DNA from: Marasmius tenuissimus
Taxonomy: Eukaryota > Basidiomycota > Agaricomycetes > Agaricales > Marasmiaceae
Assembly (NCBI GenBank): GCA_029532415.1
Contig: JAQOTA010000069.1
Span: forward strand, 744,001-808,000
Reading direction: 5' to 3'
DNA: 64,000 nt
The translations under genes were made by a program, and so were the position numbers. A model generated the notes under the pieces. That model did no database searches, had not been told where the DNA came from, and saw nothing but the letters and a program-made list of their open reading frames with translations. This document shows positions 19,401 to 28,138 of the stretch, one piece after another. Every line of letters starts with the position of its first letter. Position 1 is the stretch's first letter.

Positions 19401-22018
19401 CATTTCACGAAGAGGAGACGTTGAAGAACATCAACTCCAAACGTTCGTGGCGAGGGTCGTTTCATATACACTCGGCCCTCGCTTCCATCATAGTACATCC
19501 TCATGCCACACTCCAAGAACGTACCCATCGAGAATAAATTCACAGGGCAGTCTGGCGCATAGTGGGCATCATTCAGGACAATGACAAAGGTTTGGCCAGG
19601 TATGCGAACATCCTTCACCCATATTTTCACCACTCCTTTTCCCCGCGTTTGGAGGCTCCCGCAGTTAGCGGTTCCAATAGATAGGACTGCCTTCTCATCA
19701 AAACTCCAGAAAACTCTGCGATCATTGAACAGATGCTTTGAGCTTCCAGAGTTGATGATGCCCTGGTATTCTCGAATAAGGGATGCAAATACGACAGGAG
19801 ATTCAGCAACGAGAGTCATTAGCCATCCCGGTGGATTTTCCGGTGGCGAGGTCTGATAACCGTCAAAAGAATCTTCGTTGTTGAGTTCTGTATCTGCTAC
19901 ATTTGAGGCATCATTGTCTAATTCAGCAGTCGTATCGGGAAGCGGCGAGACGTTGGAAGTTGGTGTGGGAGAAGAATCGGTGGCAGCAAGATGAGCTTGT
20001 GGTCTGTTGGCGGATTGGTTTGTCTGACGGTCACGGTCAGGTGGTCGATCTCGTTCAGGTCGGTTTGCGCGATTTGGATTCAAGTTAGAGCTCTGTGGCT
20101 GAGCAGTGGAATCACCCCCACGCTGAGCAGGTAATTGAGGTCTACCAAGAGACTGGTTCACGGCCTGAGCAGTCGTCTGAATACGACGTTGGGTCTTTCG
20201 ATCCGCGTCTGCTCTCTGTACTGTCTCGGCGAACCACTCCCATGAGTCTTGGTTGAGGGTACTCCCATGTTGTCGCATCGCGTCAGAACCTAGACGCCGA
20301 ATGGACTCCCAAGTCGGACCCTGGGGTAGAAGTGTCAAGAACCGAGAGATAGTCTCCGCCCAGCTAATAGGATACTGGGCTCCAATCAGCACGTTCAACT
20401 GTTTTCTCCATTCCGCAATGTACTCCGTAATGTGCTCCTGCGATCGGGGTGGCGTATAGAACAACACCTCCTTGATGTGCTGACCCGCCGAGAAATCGTG
20501 GACACCGAAACGCGAGCGCATGATGGTAATGATGTCCCGAGACGTTCGTTGCGCTCCAGTGGCGGGATTTATATTTGGCGGTAGTAGTGACGCGACATTC
20601 GGTGACAGACGGGAGGTGAGAACAAACGACGCGATTCCATCCCTGGTCCAGAACACATTCCAAAGTTGGTATTCCTCAGAAGACGGGGACATCGGGAGAG
20701 CTGGAGGGTAGACTGGTATTACATTCGGGTTGAATGCCCGTAGATTCGCCGGTGTCGGACCACAGATCCATGAATTGAGACCGAGATGTTGAATCATCGC
20801 CGTAGCTGCCTCGTGCCATTGTACGAAGTTGTCGTGACCCTGGAGTATGGGAATTGTGGTTGTAGAAGGCATGGAAGGAGGTGGAGACGACATGAAAGCA
20901 TTAAGTAAAGAATTTGAATTGTAAAGTTCTGCATCAGAAACGGACTGAGAGGAAAATTGGAAAGGATTCATAGACATAGGGATAAACATTTGAGTAGGCA
21001 TTCCCACCCCCATGCCTGCAACATTTTGCATTGACGGTTGTGCCGCAGGCAATGGTACATGCACAAACGGTACCGAGGAGTTATACGATGGCGGTGTCAC
21101 CTCGGCCATCTGTGCATTAGGTGACTGCATCTGTAAAATAGTATTCTGTAGGTTCGTAACGTTCATAGACAGGGAATGGAAAGCATGAACAATATGATCA
21201 AGGTCGGAAACACTAGCATAGCGATTGCGAGAACGGTGAGGTGGTGAGTCCCGACCATGATGGTTTCGGTTTGAACGACGATGGTTCATTCCGTCGTCAT
21301 CATCAGAATTTTCGGATGCACGCCCCTTCCCTGCACGAGATGTGGATGGACCAGGCCTAGGCGAGTCTGTCTCCTCGTCTTGGGATTCAGGCTCACCTTC
21401 CTGTTCATCTCGATTCTGTTCAACATCAAACGGAGAAAAAGAATAAGGAATCACCGTCTCGGCATTATGGGCTTGACCCTGTTCCGATGGGGTGATAGTG
21501 AAAACTGGTGCAATAGCAGAAGGAATGGGTTGAGGTGCGGCAGTAACAGTCTGAGAGGATTGGTCCGAAGAAGTACGAGAAGAAGCAGAGCGTACACGCT
21601 TAAAAGCTGTGCCTAAGTTTGAGAAATTCCCTCTGGGAACAGAATTTTGGCCTTGTGCGATAGCATTCAGGTCCAGATAAGAAGAGGAAGAACGCGGGAT
21701 ATTGGAGACACCCAATGTATGCTGTTGTAATGGAGTCTGGAATGAATTATGATGCATATACCCGGTGTGCGGGAGCGTACGAGACCCCTGCTGCATCCCA
21801 CCATAAGTGGGTGAGACCGGGGTCAAATTAATGTATGCAGGAACATTTGAAGAACGTGGATAAGGGATATTAGGGGGACGTTCATGAATAGGTGGGTGGA
21901 AAAGTTGATGAGCAGACGGATACGTAGGTAAAGGAACTCCTTGAGGGTTTTGTGTAAATGGACGATTCGGCTGTTGACCCCCATTCGGAGGCGGCTGATT
22001 CTGTTGACTCTTCGACAT
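16409..22018 (-). CDS. gag-pol: Cop3 Gag-Pol polyprotein (1869 codons)
   Basis: One frame from the ATG at 22018. Residues 1 to about 740 are Gag: low-complexity N-terminus, acidic tract, and a core with VQWHEAATAMIQHLGLNSW; no CCHC knuckle seen. The protease motif is INSGSSKHLF at about 755-764, with Asn756 (codon 19753-19751) where Asp is required. Integrase: HDRLIH and CDSC (about 919-957), core HLDTCG, RCDGSGE and NGSAERF (about 988, 1047, 1084). RT: about 1426-1600 with HVDD at 1593-1596, a variant of YVDD. RNase H: FTDVDWASD and SSTEAEYMAL (about 1778-1820). The last codons (LRQSRIRFHVDI) are out of frame owing to the frameshift. Apart from those two defects the protein looks complete. 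Confidence 0.93.
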   Translation of the reverse strand: MSKSQQNQPPPNGGQQPNRPFTQNPQGVPLPTYPSAHQLFHPPIHERPPNIPYPRSSNVPAYINLTPVSPTYGGMQQGSRTLPHTGYMHHNSFQTPLQQHTLGVSNIPRSSSSYLDLNAIAQGQNSVPRGNFSNLGTAFKRVRSASSRTSSDQSSQTVTAAPQPIPSAIAPVFTITPSEQGQAHNAETVIPYSFSPFDVEQNRDEQEGEPESQDEETDSPRPGPSTSRAGKGRASENSDDDDGMNHRRSNRNHHGRDSPPHRSRNRYASVSDLDHIVHAFHSLSMNVTNLQNTILQMQSPNAQMAEVTPPSYNSSVPFVHVPLPAAQPSMQNVAGMGVGMPTQMFIPMSMNPFQFSSQSVSDAELYNSNSLLNAFMSSPPPSMPSTTTIPILQGHDNFVQWHEAATAMIQHLGLNSWICGPTPANLRAFNPNVIPVYPPALPMSPSSEEYQLWNVFWTRDGIASFVLTSRLSPNVASLLPPNINPATGAQRTSRDIITIMRSRFGVHDFSAGQHIKEVLFYTPPRSQEHITEYIAEWRKQLNVLIGAQYPISWAETISRFLTLLPQGPTWESIRRLGSDAMRQHGSTLNQDSWEWFAETVQRADADRKTQRRIQTTAQAVNQSLGRPQLPAQRGGDSTAQPQSSNLNPNRANRPERDRPPDRDRQTNQSANRPQAHLAATDSSPTPTSNVSPLPDTTAELDNDASNVADTELNNEDSFDGYQTSPPENPPGWLMTLVAESPVVFASLIREYQGIINSGSSKHLFNDRRVFWSFDEKAVLSIGTANCGSLQTRGKGVVKIWVKDVRIPGQTFVIVLNDAHYAPDCPVNLFSMGTFLECGMRMYYDGSEGRVYMKRPSPRTFGVDVLQRLLFVKCEFLLPPSYADVDSQPPTISYFAQPIPAEDLIAAPIFTQRAKDFSLAHDRLIHAGQRVVKKVMTGKYGDGFADFDTSTPQAGSKCDSCIEGKFPQQPFYHSDGRATKPLEIVHLDTCGLFPVVSPHGNSYFQLVLDDYTNANAVVFLRDRSQVPDSIRNVLIRWENFMSAKTKNVRCDGSGEQAEGELLQWYGERGIQIQLTAAYAHPQNGSAERFIRTLEDDMAVLLASTNLPLSFWEDAVRTAAYIRFRLPSTSLPDGTTPYEMVYGKKPDYSMLRVFGCRCWVLIPPELQQKGSPRRYEAIFVGYEEGRKGWRVRDLRGRYRFSRDVVFDENVPGYLGRVPDDYYAPVNPDHQKPPSPTNVPQPLMPTEEGESINSCDPNADLNSRPRPIRETESTEYRARPRRTRELTERGKEWQEGIRKRDEWLQELRRKCSAVDNNTNIPLSSQSLLTCLASLDNFLQSEIEAEPVVSIEQESRLVTHHTQPISTENAFGFIALEGKLGKRSTNLKVPPNSQREAYARQDADLWKAAEAEELSSLERKSVLREIQRPDGSHPVGLKWVYSFKYDEHGEIIKYKARIVAQGYSQRPGDYGDTYAPVARLSSIRMILARAVKEDRHLFVFDFKTAFLNAPLSETVYCKQIPGYPLTDKSHCYILQRALYGLKQAGAEWYKCLWGALQRLGFSRCPSDSAVFCQSWSSLPDSVPMIPDRPLDLEIAIHVDDSLCSTHSEPLHRWLLLRLGVEFVLTDLGEPKLYLSISIIRDRDSRRAWLHQRPYIDELLLKYNLTNATKVQLPLRCKISDLPPAPQGSLPDAPMELDQLKSIYQALIGSLLFLAICTRPDISYAVMSLSQYNSKPTKSHLLAAKSVLRYLAGTIDYALEYGGDRGGDKILTARPLDDVAFTDVDWASDVVDRRSISGYAVFMFGGLVSWSASKQKAVALSSTEAEYMALAHCVREVLWIKSFASLMEYRIPYVPHTLRQSRIRFHVDITSHVG

Positions 22019-22231
22019 CGGGACGCATCCAGGTCTCGAGCATGGTGTAGACGGAGTTTTCGGTGGGAATGAGCGAGTTGATCGAGGAGATCAGTGACAA
22101 CGTGGAAGATAAATAGTCCCGCGGGACGGAGTGAACAACCGTATGATGAGAATGAAATTGGGAGAGCTGGGAAAACGCGAGCCTGGCGTCTTGAACAATG
22201 GTCTGGCGATGTGTAGGACGAGCTCGTCAAT

Positions 22232-22251
22232 TCGATAAGTTGCCCATAACC
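22232..22251 (-). promoter_or_regulatory. Cop3 tRNA primer-binding site
   Basis: The minus strand after the 5' LTR reads GGTTATGGGCAACTTATCG. The first ten bases are identical to the Cop1 and Cop2 sites and match the initiator-Met tRNA anticodon arm; the next bases differ from Cop1, so the pairing may be short. Confidence 0.65.
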
Positions 22252-22522
22252 TGCTATGACAGGAGCCTATCATACACAACGCGTTAGCGTCCTCTTCAGC
22301 AGACCAGATGATGGTGAAAGGCTCAATGATATACCTACCATACACAACGCGTTAGCGTCCTAGGTAGGCGTATCGTAAGTAATCTAGAGTAGCAATATGA
22401 ACACGGAACGTACCTCCTCAGCAGACCAGATGATGGTGAAAGGCTGAGGAGGACGAGACGAGCGAATACGAAGTATAAACTAAGATATCACGTGTACGGT
22501 CAAGGACGACCTAACCCTAACA
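22252..22522 (-). repeat. Cop3 5' LTR
   Basis: 271 bp, TGCTATGACAGG...CCCTAACA, followed by the ACCGT duplication. It holds two exact ACGCGTTAGCGT boxes (22287 and 22350 regions) and two CAGCAGACCAGATGATGGTG boxes. Being the 5' LTR it should carry the promoter; I could not place TATA or the RNA start with confidence. Confidence 0.95.
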
Positions 22523-22645
22523 ACCGTGGAAGCATGGATGGTCGGAAAGCGAGACTAAGTCGAGCCTCAGAAGCTTGGTATAAGGTCAAGGCCTAGCTTT
22601 GGAGGCATAATTGATTCAAGTATACTACGTATACTACGGGTTACA

Positions 22646-23470
22646 CTAGTCATACATATTGGCTAGAGCTACCTCGTCCCAACCAAAGTAATTATCTACA
22701 TCGGAGTCTTCAGGATAATAAGAATCAATGAAGGTTTCATGATCTAGATAATTGGTATAGAATGGATCACATAAGATAGGATTATAGAAAGAAAAGGATT
22801 GAGAGAGCCAATGACCCATGACAGGGGAGTACTTGAAGAACGAGAGCTTGGTATAGTCAAGCTTTGGAGGTGCTGGGCACTCAGCACAACTGACGACAGC
22901 ATCGATCCAAGCGTTGATGGCTCCAGGAGTACGAGCAGTTTTGAAGTCAAGGAAACCAACTCAAGCAATGGACTCAGCGACCATGTTGATGACAGACCTG
23001 GCGTCGTGAGGAATGAAGTGGTCAAAGGTGTCCTCGCAGAGATAGATTTTGTCCTGGATTGTGTCGTAACGAATCACGTAGCCCCAGTAGATGGATCTGT
23101 GGTGACTGAGGAAGAAATGCTGGAAGATGATTCCAAGGATAGCTTCTCGTTCAGCATCGAGTGGAATGGGTAGGATGATGTGGCACTCCTTGATCTTATC
23201 AGAGTAATCTTTGGATACCACCAGAGCTTATACAACTCTGAAGGCCGCCTCGGAATCTAAAAAATATAAAGACTCACTATAGAGTATGTTGCAGAAGTGG
23301 TCTTCAATGTTATGTAAGCGTGCCATAGTGCGCTCGGGGGAAAAGTAAGCAAGAAATTGGGACAACCTAGTACTTGCTTTTACTGACCTCTGGACTTGCC
23401 GCCGAAGTGGAAATTTTACTTTGGAAACTAGGAAATTAGCGCTTCGGAAGCGTGGATCCAAACCAGGCAC
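22646..23470 (-). pseudogene. Unidentified host-like ORF with two in-frame stops
   Basis: A single frame runs from 23470 (or from the Met at 23326, MARLHNIEDHFCNILYSES) to a TAG at 22646-22648, about 275 codons, broken by a TAA near 23228 and a TGA near 22961. It reads as a globular protein: ECHIILPIPLDAEREAILG, then YVIRYDTIQDKIYLCEDTFD, then FIDSYYPEDSDVDNYFGWDE at the end. I recognise no domain. The stops may be nonsense changes; introns are less likely because the frame resumes immediately. Confidence 0.5.
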
Positions 23471-24862
23471 TGGGCACTAAACAATGATCGAGAAGTGATC
23501 AGAGGTGTTGCACCTTCAGCATACCTCCCTCGTACTTGTACATCGAGATATTGACTGTACTAAGGGCATAGTTGGTGCTGGTAGCAACCGCAGAGCTCAA
23601 CTGTACTAGAAGGCAAGGGACTAAGAAATAAAGGAATGGTGTACCGAAGAATTGAGTAGGAGTTCTGGCTGAACCATTGAACTATTACCTGGTATCCAAG
23701 GTAACAAGATTTGATATATAGCGGGGTGGCCATTGTCAGCAATCACCAGATCTGACCTGGTGACACATCGCACTAAGCCTTCAGACAAGAGGGAGCGAGG
23801 CAAGAATGGAGAACTCTATACTGGTGAGGAATAAACCAGCTCAAGACTGGGGAATACATGCAGAGTATCTAGTTCTTATATACTACTGTCTCTACTGTTG
23901 TGAGCCTATTGCATTTGAATATGAACCAATCCGAAACTTCACGCTGGACAGGATTTCAGAGGGTGTCACTCGTGTTGTCCGATCAAAGTTCAACCCTCAG
24001 CCTGAGGATATCATGGGTCTGGTAGTTATCACCACTTTCTTGTATGTGTAACTCCGCATGATTCTCATCACCTTGTAGCTTAATATCTTGTGTACTATCT
24101 ATATTTGTAACACCTCTCACACTGCGCATCAAATGTTCTTGAGTGTCAGACAATTCTTTGTAGTCCTTGCGGTGTATTGTACATTGTAGGCCCATTGTGC
24201 AGGGCAATTTGAGTTGTGAATTTCCATCACCAACTCACCAAGTACATGAGGGTCAGATAAGAAAAGCAATGATTGCACGTCAGGTAAGGCTTCTTGGATG
24301 AACAACTGAGGTCCTATGAATGTACTCCAGTCTGAGCAGACAGATAATGGGGAATTGAGTATTGGTCCGCGTTATTGAACTCGCAACCTTGAACTTCGCT
24401 ATCAGTGTGCAACAACAATAGCAAGACAATATTGAACTATTTGGTCTGGTTGAGATATTAAGATGAACTATATTGAGCGCTATCTAGGATACATATGAAA
24501 TGGGTCACAGAGATGGAGATCGATATCTAGTACTATGATGACGTTAAGGCGATGAATCATCATTCAATACCCTAAGTTGACCAAGAGCCACTGATCTTCA
24601 TCAGCAGCTATGATGGCCTGAAACAAAATTATCCTCAAATCCAGAGCTAACACTGGACGGGGCTGAAGCAACAGAAAGGAGAGGAAAGGCCAGTGAGGCT
24701 GAGACAAAATTCCAGAGCTGACTCTGAGTGCTTCAGCGAGTTTGTGTGAACAAAAAAAAATTGTTTGATCCGCCAAGGTCGATTTGTGTATTCAGAGCTG
24801 ACTCTGGATGACTCTGGATGATGGAGGAGATGGGAGAGGAGGAGTCAACGGAGTTGGAACAC
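23471..24862. other. Host DNA without a firm gene
   Basis: One stretch at 23806-24051 (plus) reads protein-like near its end (IRNFTLDRISEGVTRVVRSK, then FNPQPEDIMGLVVITTFLYV) and may be an exon. At about 24637, 24710 and 24797 the sequence CAGAGCTGACTCTG or a close variant recurs, each time self-complementary (CAGAG...CTCTG). I see nothing else that I can support. Confidence 0.4.
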
Positions 24863-24867
24863 TGTGC

Positions 24868-25377
24868 TGTCACAAACTGCCACTATTCTTTTGTCCTGTC
24901 CACCCCAGTGCCGGCCCTACTTCCCCACATCTTGCCATTTACCATCACCAGAGTCATTCCAATCAATTCTTCCATCAACATAGCATTGGCACCTGTCATC
25001 CTCATTTACTTATTGAGCCATATCAGTTATTTTGGTCTTTCATCATGGAACAATCACCTTTTGATTTCTTTCTCATACCTTACCATCAGTTACAACTATA
25101 CATGTTTGGTTTGACTTCCCTGCTTTTTCTCTCATGGATACTTTTGACAGTTCTCGTCATTTCATTCATTCCTTGTGATGCATATTCTCATATATACTCA
25201 TGGTCTCTGTAGGTAGTTTCCCAGCTTGTCCACTTTGTCTCCCCACTGCTTGTAGCACTTGTGCTGGGTTGAGCTTTTGGCTACTCAATCTACTCTTTTA
25301 CTTTTCTATCAACTAGTCTTATCTTTGAGTGAGTTCAGGTGGCTTGAGAGGTTTCTTCACAGAGACCATTTGTGACA
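24868..25377 (+). repeat. Solo LTR-B with TGTGC target duplication
   Basis: 510 bp, TGTCACAAACTGCC...TTTGTGACA, flanked by TGTGC at 24863-24867 and 25378-25382. It is the inverted-orientation twin of LTR-A (12087-12596), same length. Its terminal inverted repeat is TGTCAC/GTGACA. No internal domain is present. Confidence 0.92.
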
Positions 25378-25382
25378 TGTGC

Positions 25383-25675
25383 ACTGTGGCAGCAATGGCC
25401 GGAAATGGATGAGTTACTCTACCTCAAAATATCCCTTCCCCATTGACAGTCAGCTGTCAGTAAATCACCTCGTCTCTTCAGCCACTACTACTGGAACCTT
25501 GTGACAGCTCTACGAGGTACACCCTCTTCAAGGGCTTGCTCTGCAATGTTCACATAATGGTATTTGGAACCCGGAGGGTCAGATACAGAAAGGTTTTGTG
25601 GTTTGCTACTGAAGTGAGCTCACTGACCTGCCAAGGCAAAATTCTCATGAAATATCTGACACATATTTCTCTCGC
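25383..25675. other. Host DNA between solo LTR-B and a LINE
   Basis: No supported gene. The end of this stretch provides the LINE target sequence ATTTCTAGCTGCCAT. Confidence 0.5.
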
Positions 25676-25690
25676 ATTTCTAGCTGCCAT

Positions 25691-26134
25691 TTTTTTTTTT
25701 TTTTTTTTTGAATCATATTCTTATATACCGGTGTACGAACACAGTCCGGTCGCTATCTACAAATGCAGCATGCCACAAATGCATAATAACTAAATGCCCC
25801 ACTAGAAAGGAGGTGCGCCTCTTTGGAACCGCCCCTCAGAACGTATCCACAATGTTTCCCCAACACTATGTGGTAGATAGGGTTGCGTCATCATGGGCTC
25901 AGACACACTGGTGCCCCCTGCTCCCACGTCCTTCACCCCCACCCCCTAGGCTCGGCAGCAAGAGCCCGCACACCCCTCCGTAGAGTCTACGGGGAGCTAA
26001 TTCCAGCACATCAGCCCAGATGACTTACCCAACTCCTTCTGCATCTGCTTGGAAGGGGAAGGCAAACGCCCTAGGGTTTGCCTTCAAATAAGCTATGAGG
26101 CCGGGAAGCCAGTTAAGCGAAACCCCGTGCTCAA
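25691..26134 (-). mobile_element. 5'-truncated LINE with 15-bp target duplication
   Basis: It starts with a poly(T) run (poly(A) on the minus strand), then the family 3' UTR (GAATCATATTCTTATATACC...) and the last few codons of ORF2. Identical ATTTCTAGCTGCCAT flanks lie at 25676-25690 and 26135-26149. That combination of truncation, A-tail and variable-length duplication is the mark of target-primed reverse transcription. Only about 440 bp were inserted. Confidence 0.93.
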
Positions 26135-26149
26135 ATTTCTAGCTGCCAT

Positions 26150-26870
26150 ATGGACCGCTAATTGGACTCAGTTACGTTGGAAATCGAAGAAGACACCAAA
26201 ATCTCGGACCTCTCCCCCAATGTTCATACACTTCCCAATACAGTCTGCTTCCTCTCACCATCTGTCCGATATCGAGGGTAAAAATGTTGTGCCTGAACTG
26301 TAATCATCAATTATTGCAATCCCAACTCCAAGCCAACCAAACAGAGAGGATTCATGCTGTTACAATGCCCCACCCATAACCATTGCCTGAACATGCATAT
26401 GCTTCAGAATCAGGTTCTGGTGGTCTGGAGCCAGTCTATTCCTCACTAGAGATCATATGAATCAATCTCTGTTGTACCGAGGTCACACCGAGATAAAAAT
26501 CCGACCATGTAGACGTGATGAGATCCTTTTCTCCTAATATATGTTCCTGTTACTATTCAGCTTAGCATGGACACATCTTGCAAACTGTCCAGCGTCAGCC
26601 TCAGATCCCACCCTTCTATAATTGATAACCTCTATGACCTTTATGATGTGATCTCTGCAGCCTGTGTTTCTGCTATTGTAGGACTTGCTCCAGACATTTC
26701 ACTACCAATGATGAAGGGGAGAGGGTCCAAGGTGCTATTATCAGAAAGTCTATGGAAACACCACCAAGTTGATAAAAAGACAAACCCTTGAATTGATGCA
26801 GCTGTTGCAAACATCGCCATCAGACAGCAGGACGCCATTGCCACGAGTGGAACCAATACATCTGATAAGC
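26150..26870 (+). other. Host DNA, possible exon remnant
   Basis: A frame at 26567-26791 reads HPSIIDNLYDLYDVISAACV and SAIVGLAPDISLPMMKGRGS and may continue past its stop (VANIAIRQQDAIATSGTN) up to the LTR-like repeat at 26871. No family recognised; no splice sites proven. The rest looks non-coding. Confidence 0.35.
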
Positions 26871-27060
26871 CTATGCCCTATCAGACAACGCGTCAGCGTG
26901 CTCCTCAGCAGACCATGGAAGATGGTGGTAACCAGCTGTGTATGTACCTATCAGACGACGCGTCAGTGTGCTACAACGCATATCGTAAGTATGGTAGAGT
27001 AGCAACAACAATGAAAAAAGACAAACCTCCTCAGCAGACCATGAAGGATGGTGGTAAAGG
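26871..27060 (-). repeat. Diverged Cop3-related LTR fragment
   Basis: It keeps the Cop3 LTR architecture with substitutions: ACGCGTCAGCGT, CCTCAGCAGACCATGGAAGATGGTGG, a second ACGCGTCAGTGT, CATATCGTAAGTATGGTAGAGTAGCAA, then CCTCAGCAGACCATGAAGGATGGTGG. It lacks the LTR ends, is cut at 27060 by a LINE, and has no internal domain. It is probably a related but distinct Copia family. Confidence 0.75.
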
Positions 27061-28048
27061 TGGAACCTGTTCAAATTGGGGCCTAATGAGGCAGATGGGG
27101 GAGTGGGGAGTGGGACAGGGCTCTGCCCTGTCTCCAGTCCTATCATCGATTTACATAGCACCCATAATGAAGGTGTACGAAATCAGAGCGCGGAAGGTGT
27201 CATTGAACACCACCCTCCTCTCTTATGTGGACGATGGCACAGTGGTAGCCCAGTCCAAATCGCTAGACGATAACAACCAGTCCCTCAAGAGGGCATATGG
27301 GATCCTATACGCCTTGTTCATGGCAGTAGGATTGATATTGGAGCACAATAAGACAGAGCTCTTTCATTTTAGCAGGGCTAGGGATCGATACAACCCACCC
27401 CTAGACTTGGAGTTTGCCCCGTATACAGGAAACACTCCCCTTCGACCCAAAGAAACTTGGCGATACCTGGGGTTCTATTTCGATCGCAAACTGCTGTTCC
27501 ATGAGCATGTGCGATACTACTCTACCATCTACCAAGGCTCTCACCACTGTACAGTTGATGAGAATGCTTGGCAACTCAACCAGGGGGCTCTCAGCCCTTC
27601 ATAAAAGGCTCCTATACCGTGCATGTGTGATCCCAATAGCTACAGCTACATACGGGTTTAGACTTTGGTTCTCTGAAGGATGGAGGAGTAAAACTTCCCT
27701 GAAATCCCTCAACACTATGCAGCGTAAGGCAGCAATATGGGTGACAGGCGCGTTCCGCACATTGCCTACAGGTGGAGTTGAAGCCCTGGCGGGCCTCATC
27801 GTCGGCCGCAGGGTCACTATCATTGACGACCAGAATGACTCGGTGCATTCTGGGGCACGCACCAATTGAAGAGTACTACCAACAGTTTAATATTCAGGCA
27901 GACTTATCCTGCTCATGCGGTGTGGAACCTGGGACCAGGGCGCATGTTTTATACCGACACTCAGAACTTGAGCACGGCAACTCACTTAACCGGCTTCTGG
28001 GCCTTATAGCGTATTTGAAGGCAAACCCTAGGGTGTTTGCCTTCCCCT
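27061..28048 (+). mobile_element. LINE copy with internal deletion, 5' and 3' truncated
   Basis: It begins inside RT (GVGQGSALSPVLSS, SYVDDGTVVAQ intact), runs through the RT thumb to ALAGLI at about 27796, then jumps to the ORF2 C-terminal part (GRRVTI...DQNDSVHSGART), so about 1.1 kb including RNase H is deleted. It is frameshifted near 27530 and after the jump. It breaks off inside the last codons at 28048, where a minus-strand LINE scrap begins. It has no 3' UTR or A-tail. Confidence 0.85.
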
Positions 28049-28138
28049 CCGATGTAGAGGACAATCTTTAAGATCTTGTAGCTCGTAAAAGTGCTTGCCT
28101 CTATATGATGGGTCCTGGAAGCACGATACCTACGCGTC
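28049..28138 (-). mobile_element. LINE scrap, inverted
   Basis: 90 bp matching the late ORF2 region (AGATCTTGTAGCTCGTAAAAGTG...GGTCCTGGAAGCACGATACC) in minus orientation. It is joined tail-to-tail to the plus-strand LINE on the left and cut on the right by the poly(T) of the next LINE. It seems to be the leftover of an older copy used as a target. Confidence 0.75.

Larger units (their letters stand above)
15794..22522 (-). mobile_element. Near-complete Copia retrotransposon Cop3 with ACCGT duplication
   Basis: 6729 bp. It has two 271-bp LTRs differing at three positions, flanked by identical ACCGT (15789-15793 and 22523-22527), a primer site after the 5' LTR, a purine tract before the 3' LTR and a single gag-pol ORF of 1869 codons. 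The low LTR divergence makes it the youngest LTR element in the window. Two lesions disable it: the protease catalytic Asp is Asn, and a frameshift near 16470 cuts the end of RNase H. It inserted between the 13933-15426 ORF and the 22646-23470 ORF. Confidence 0.95.
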
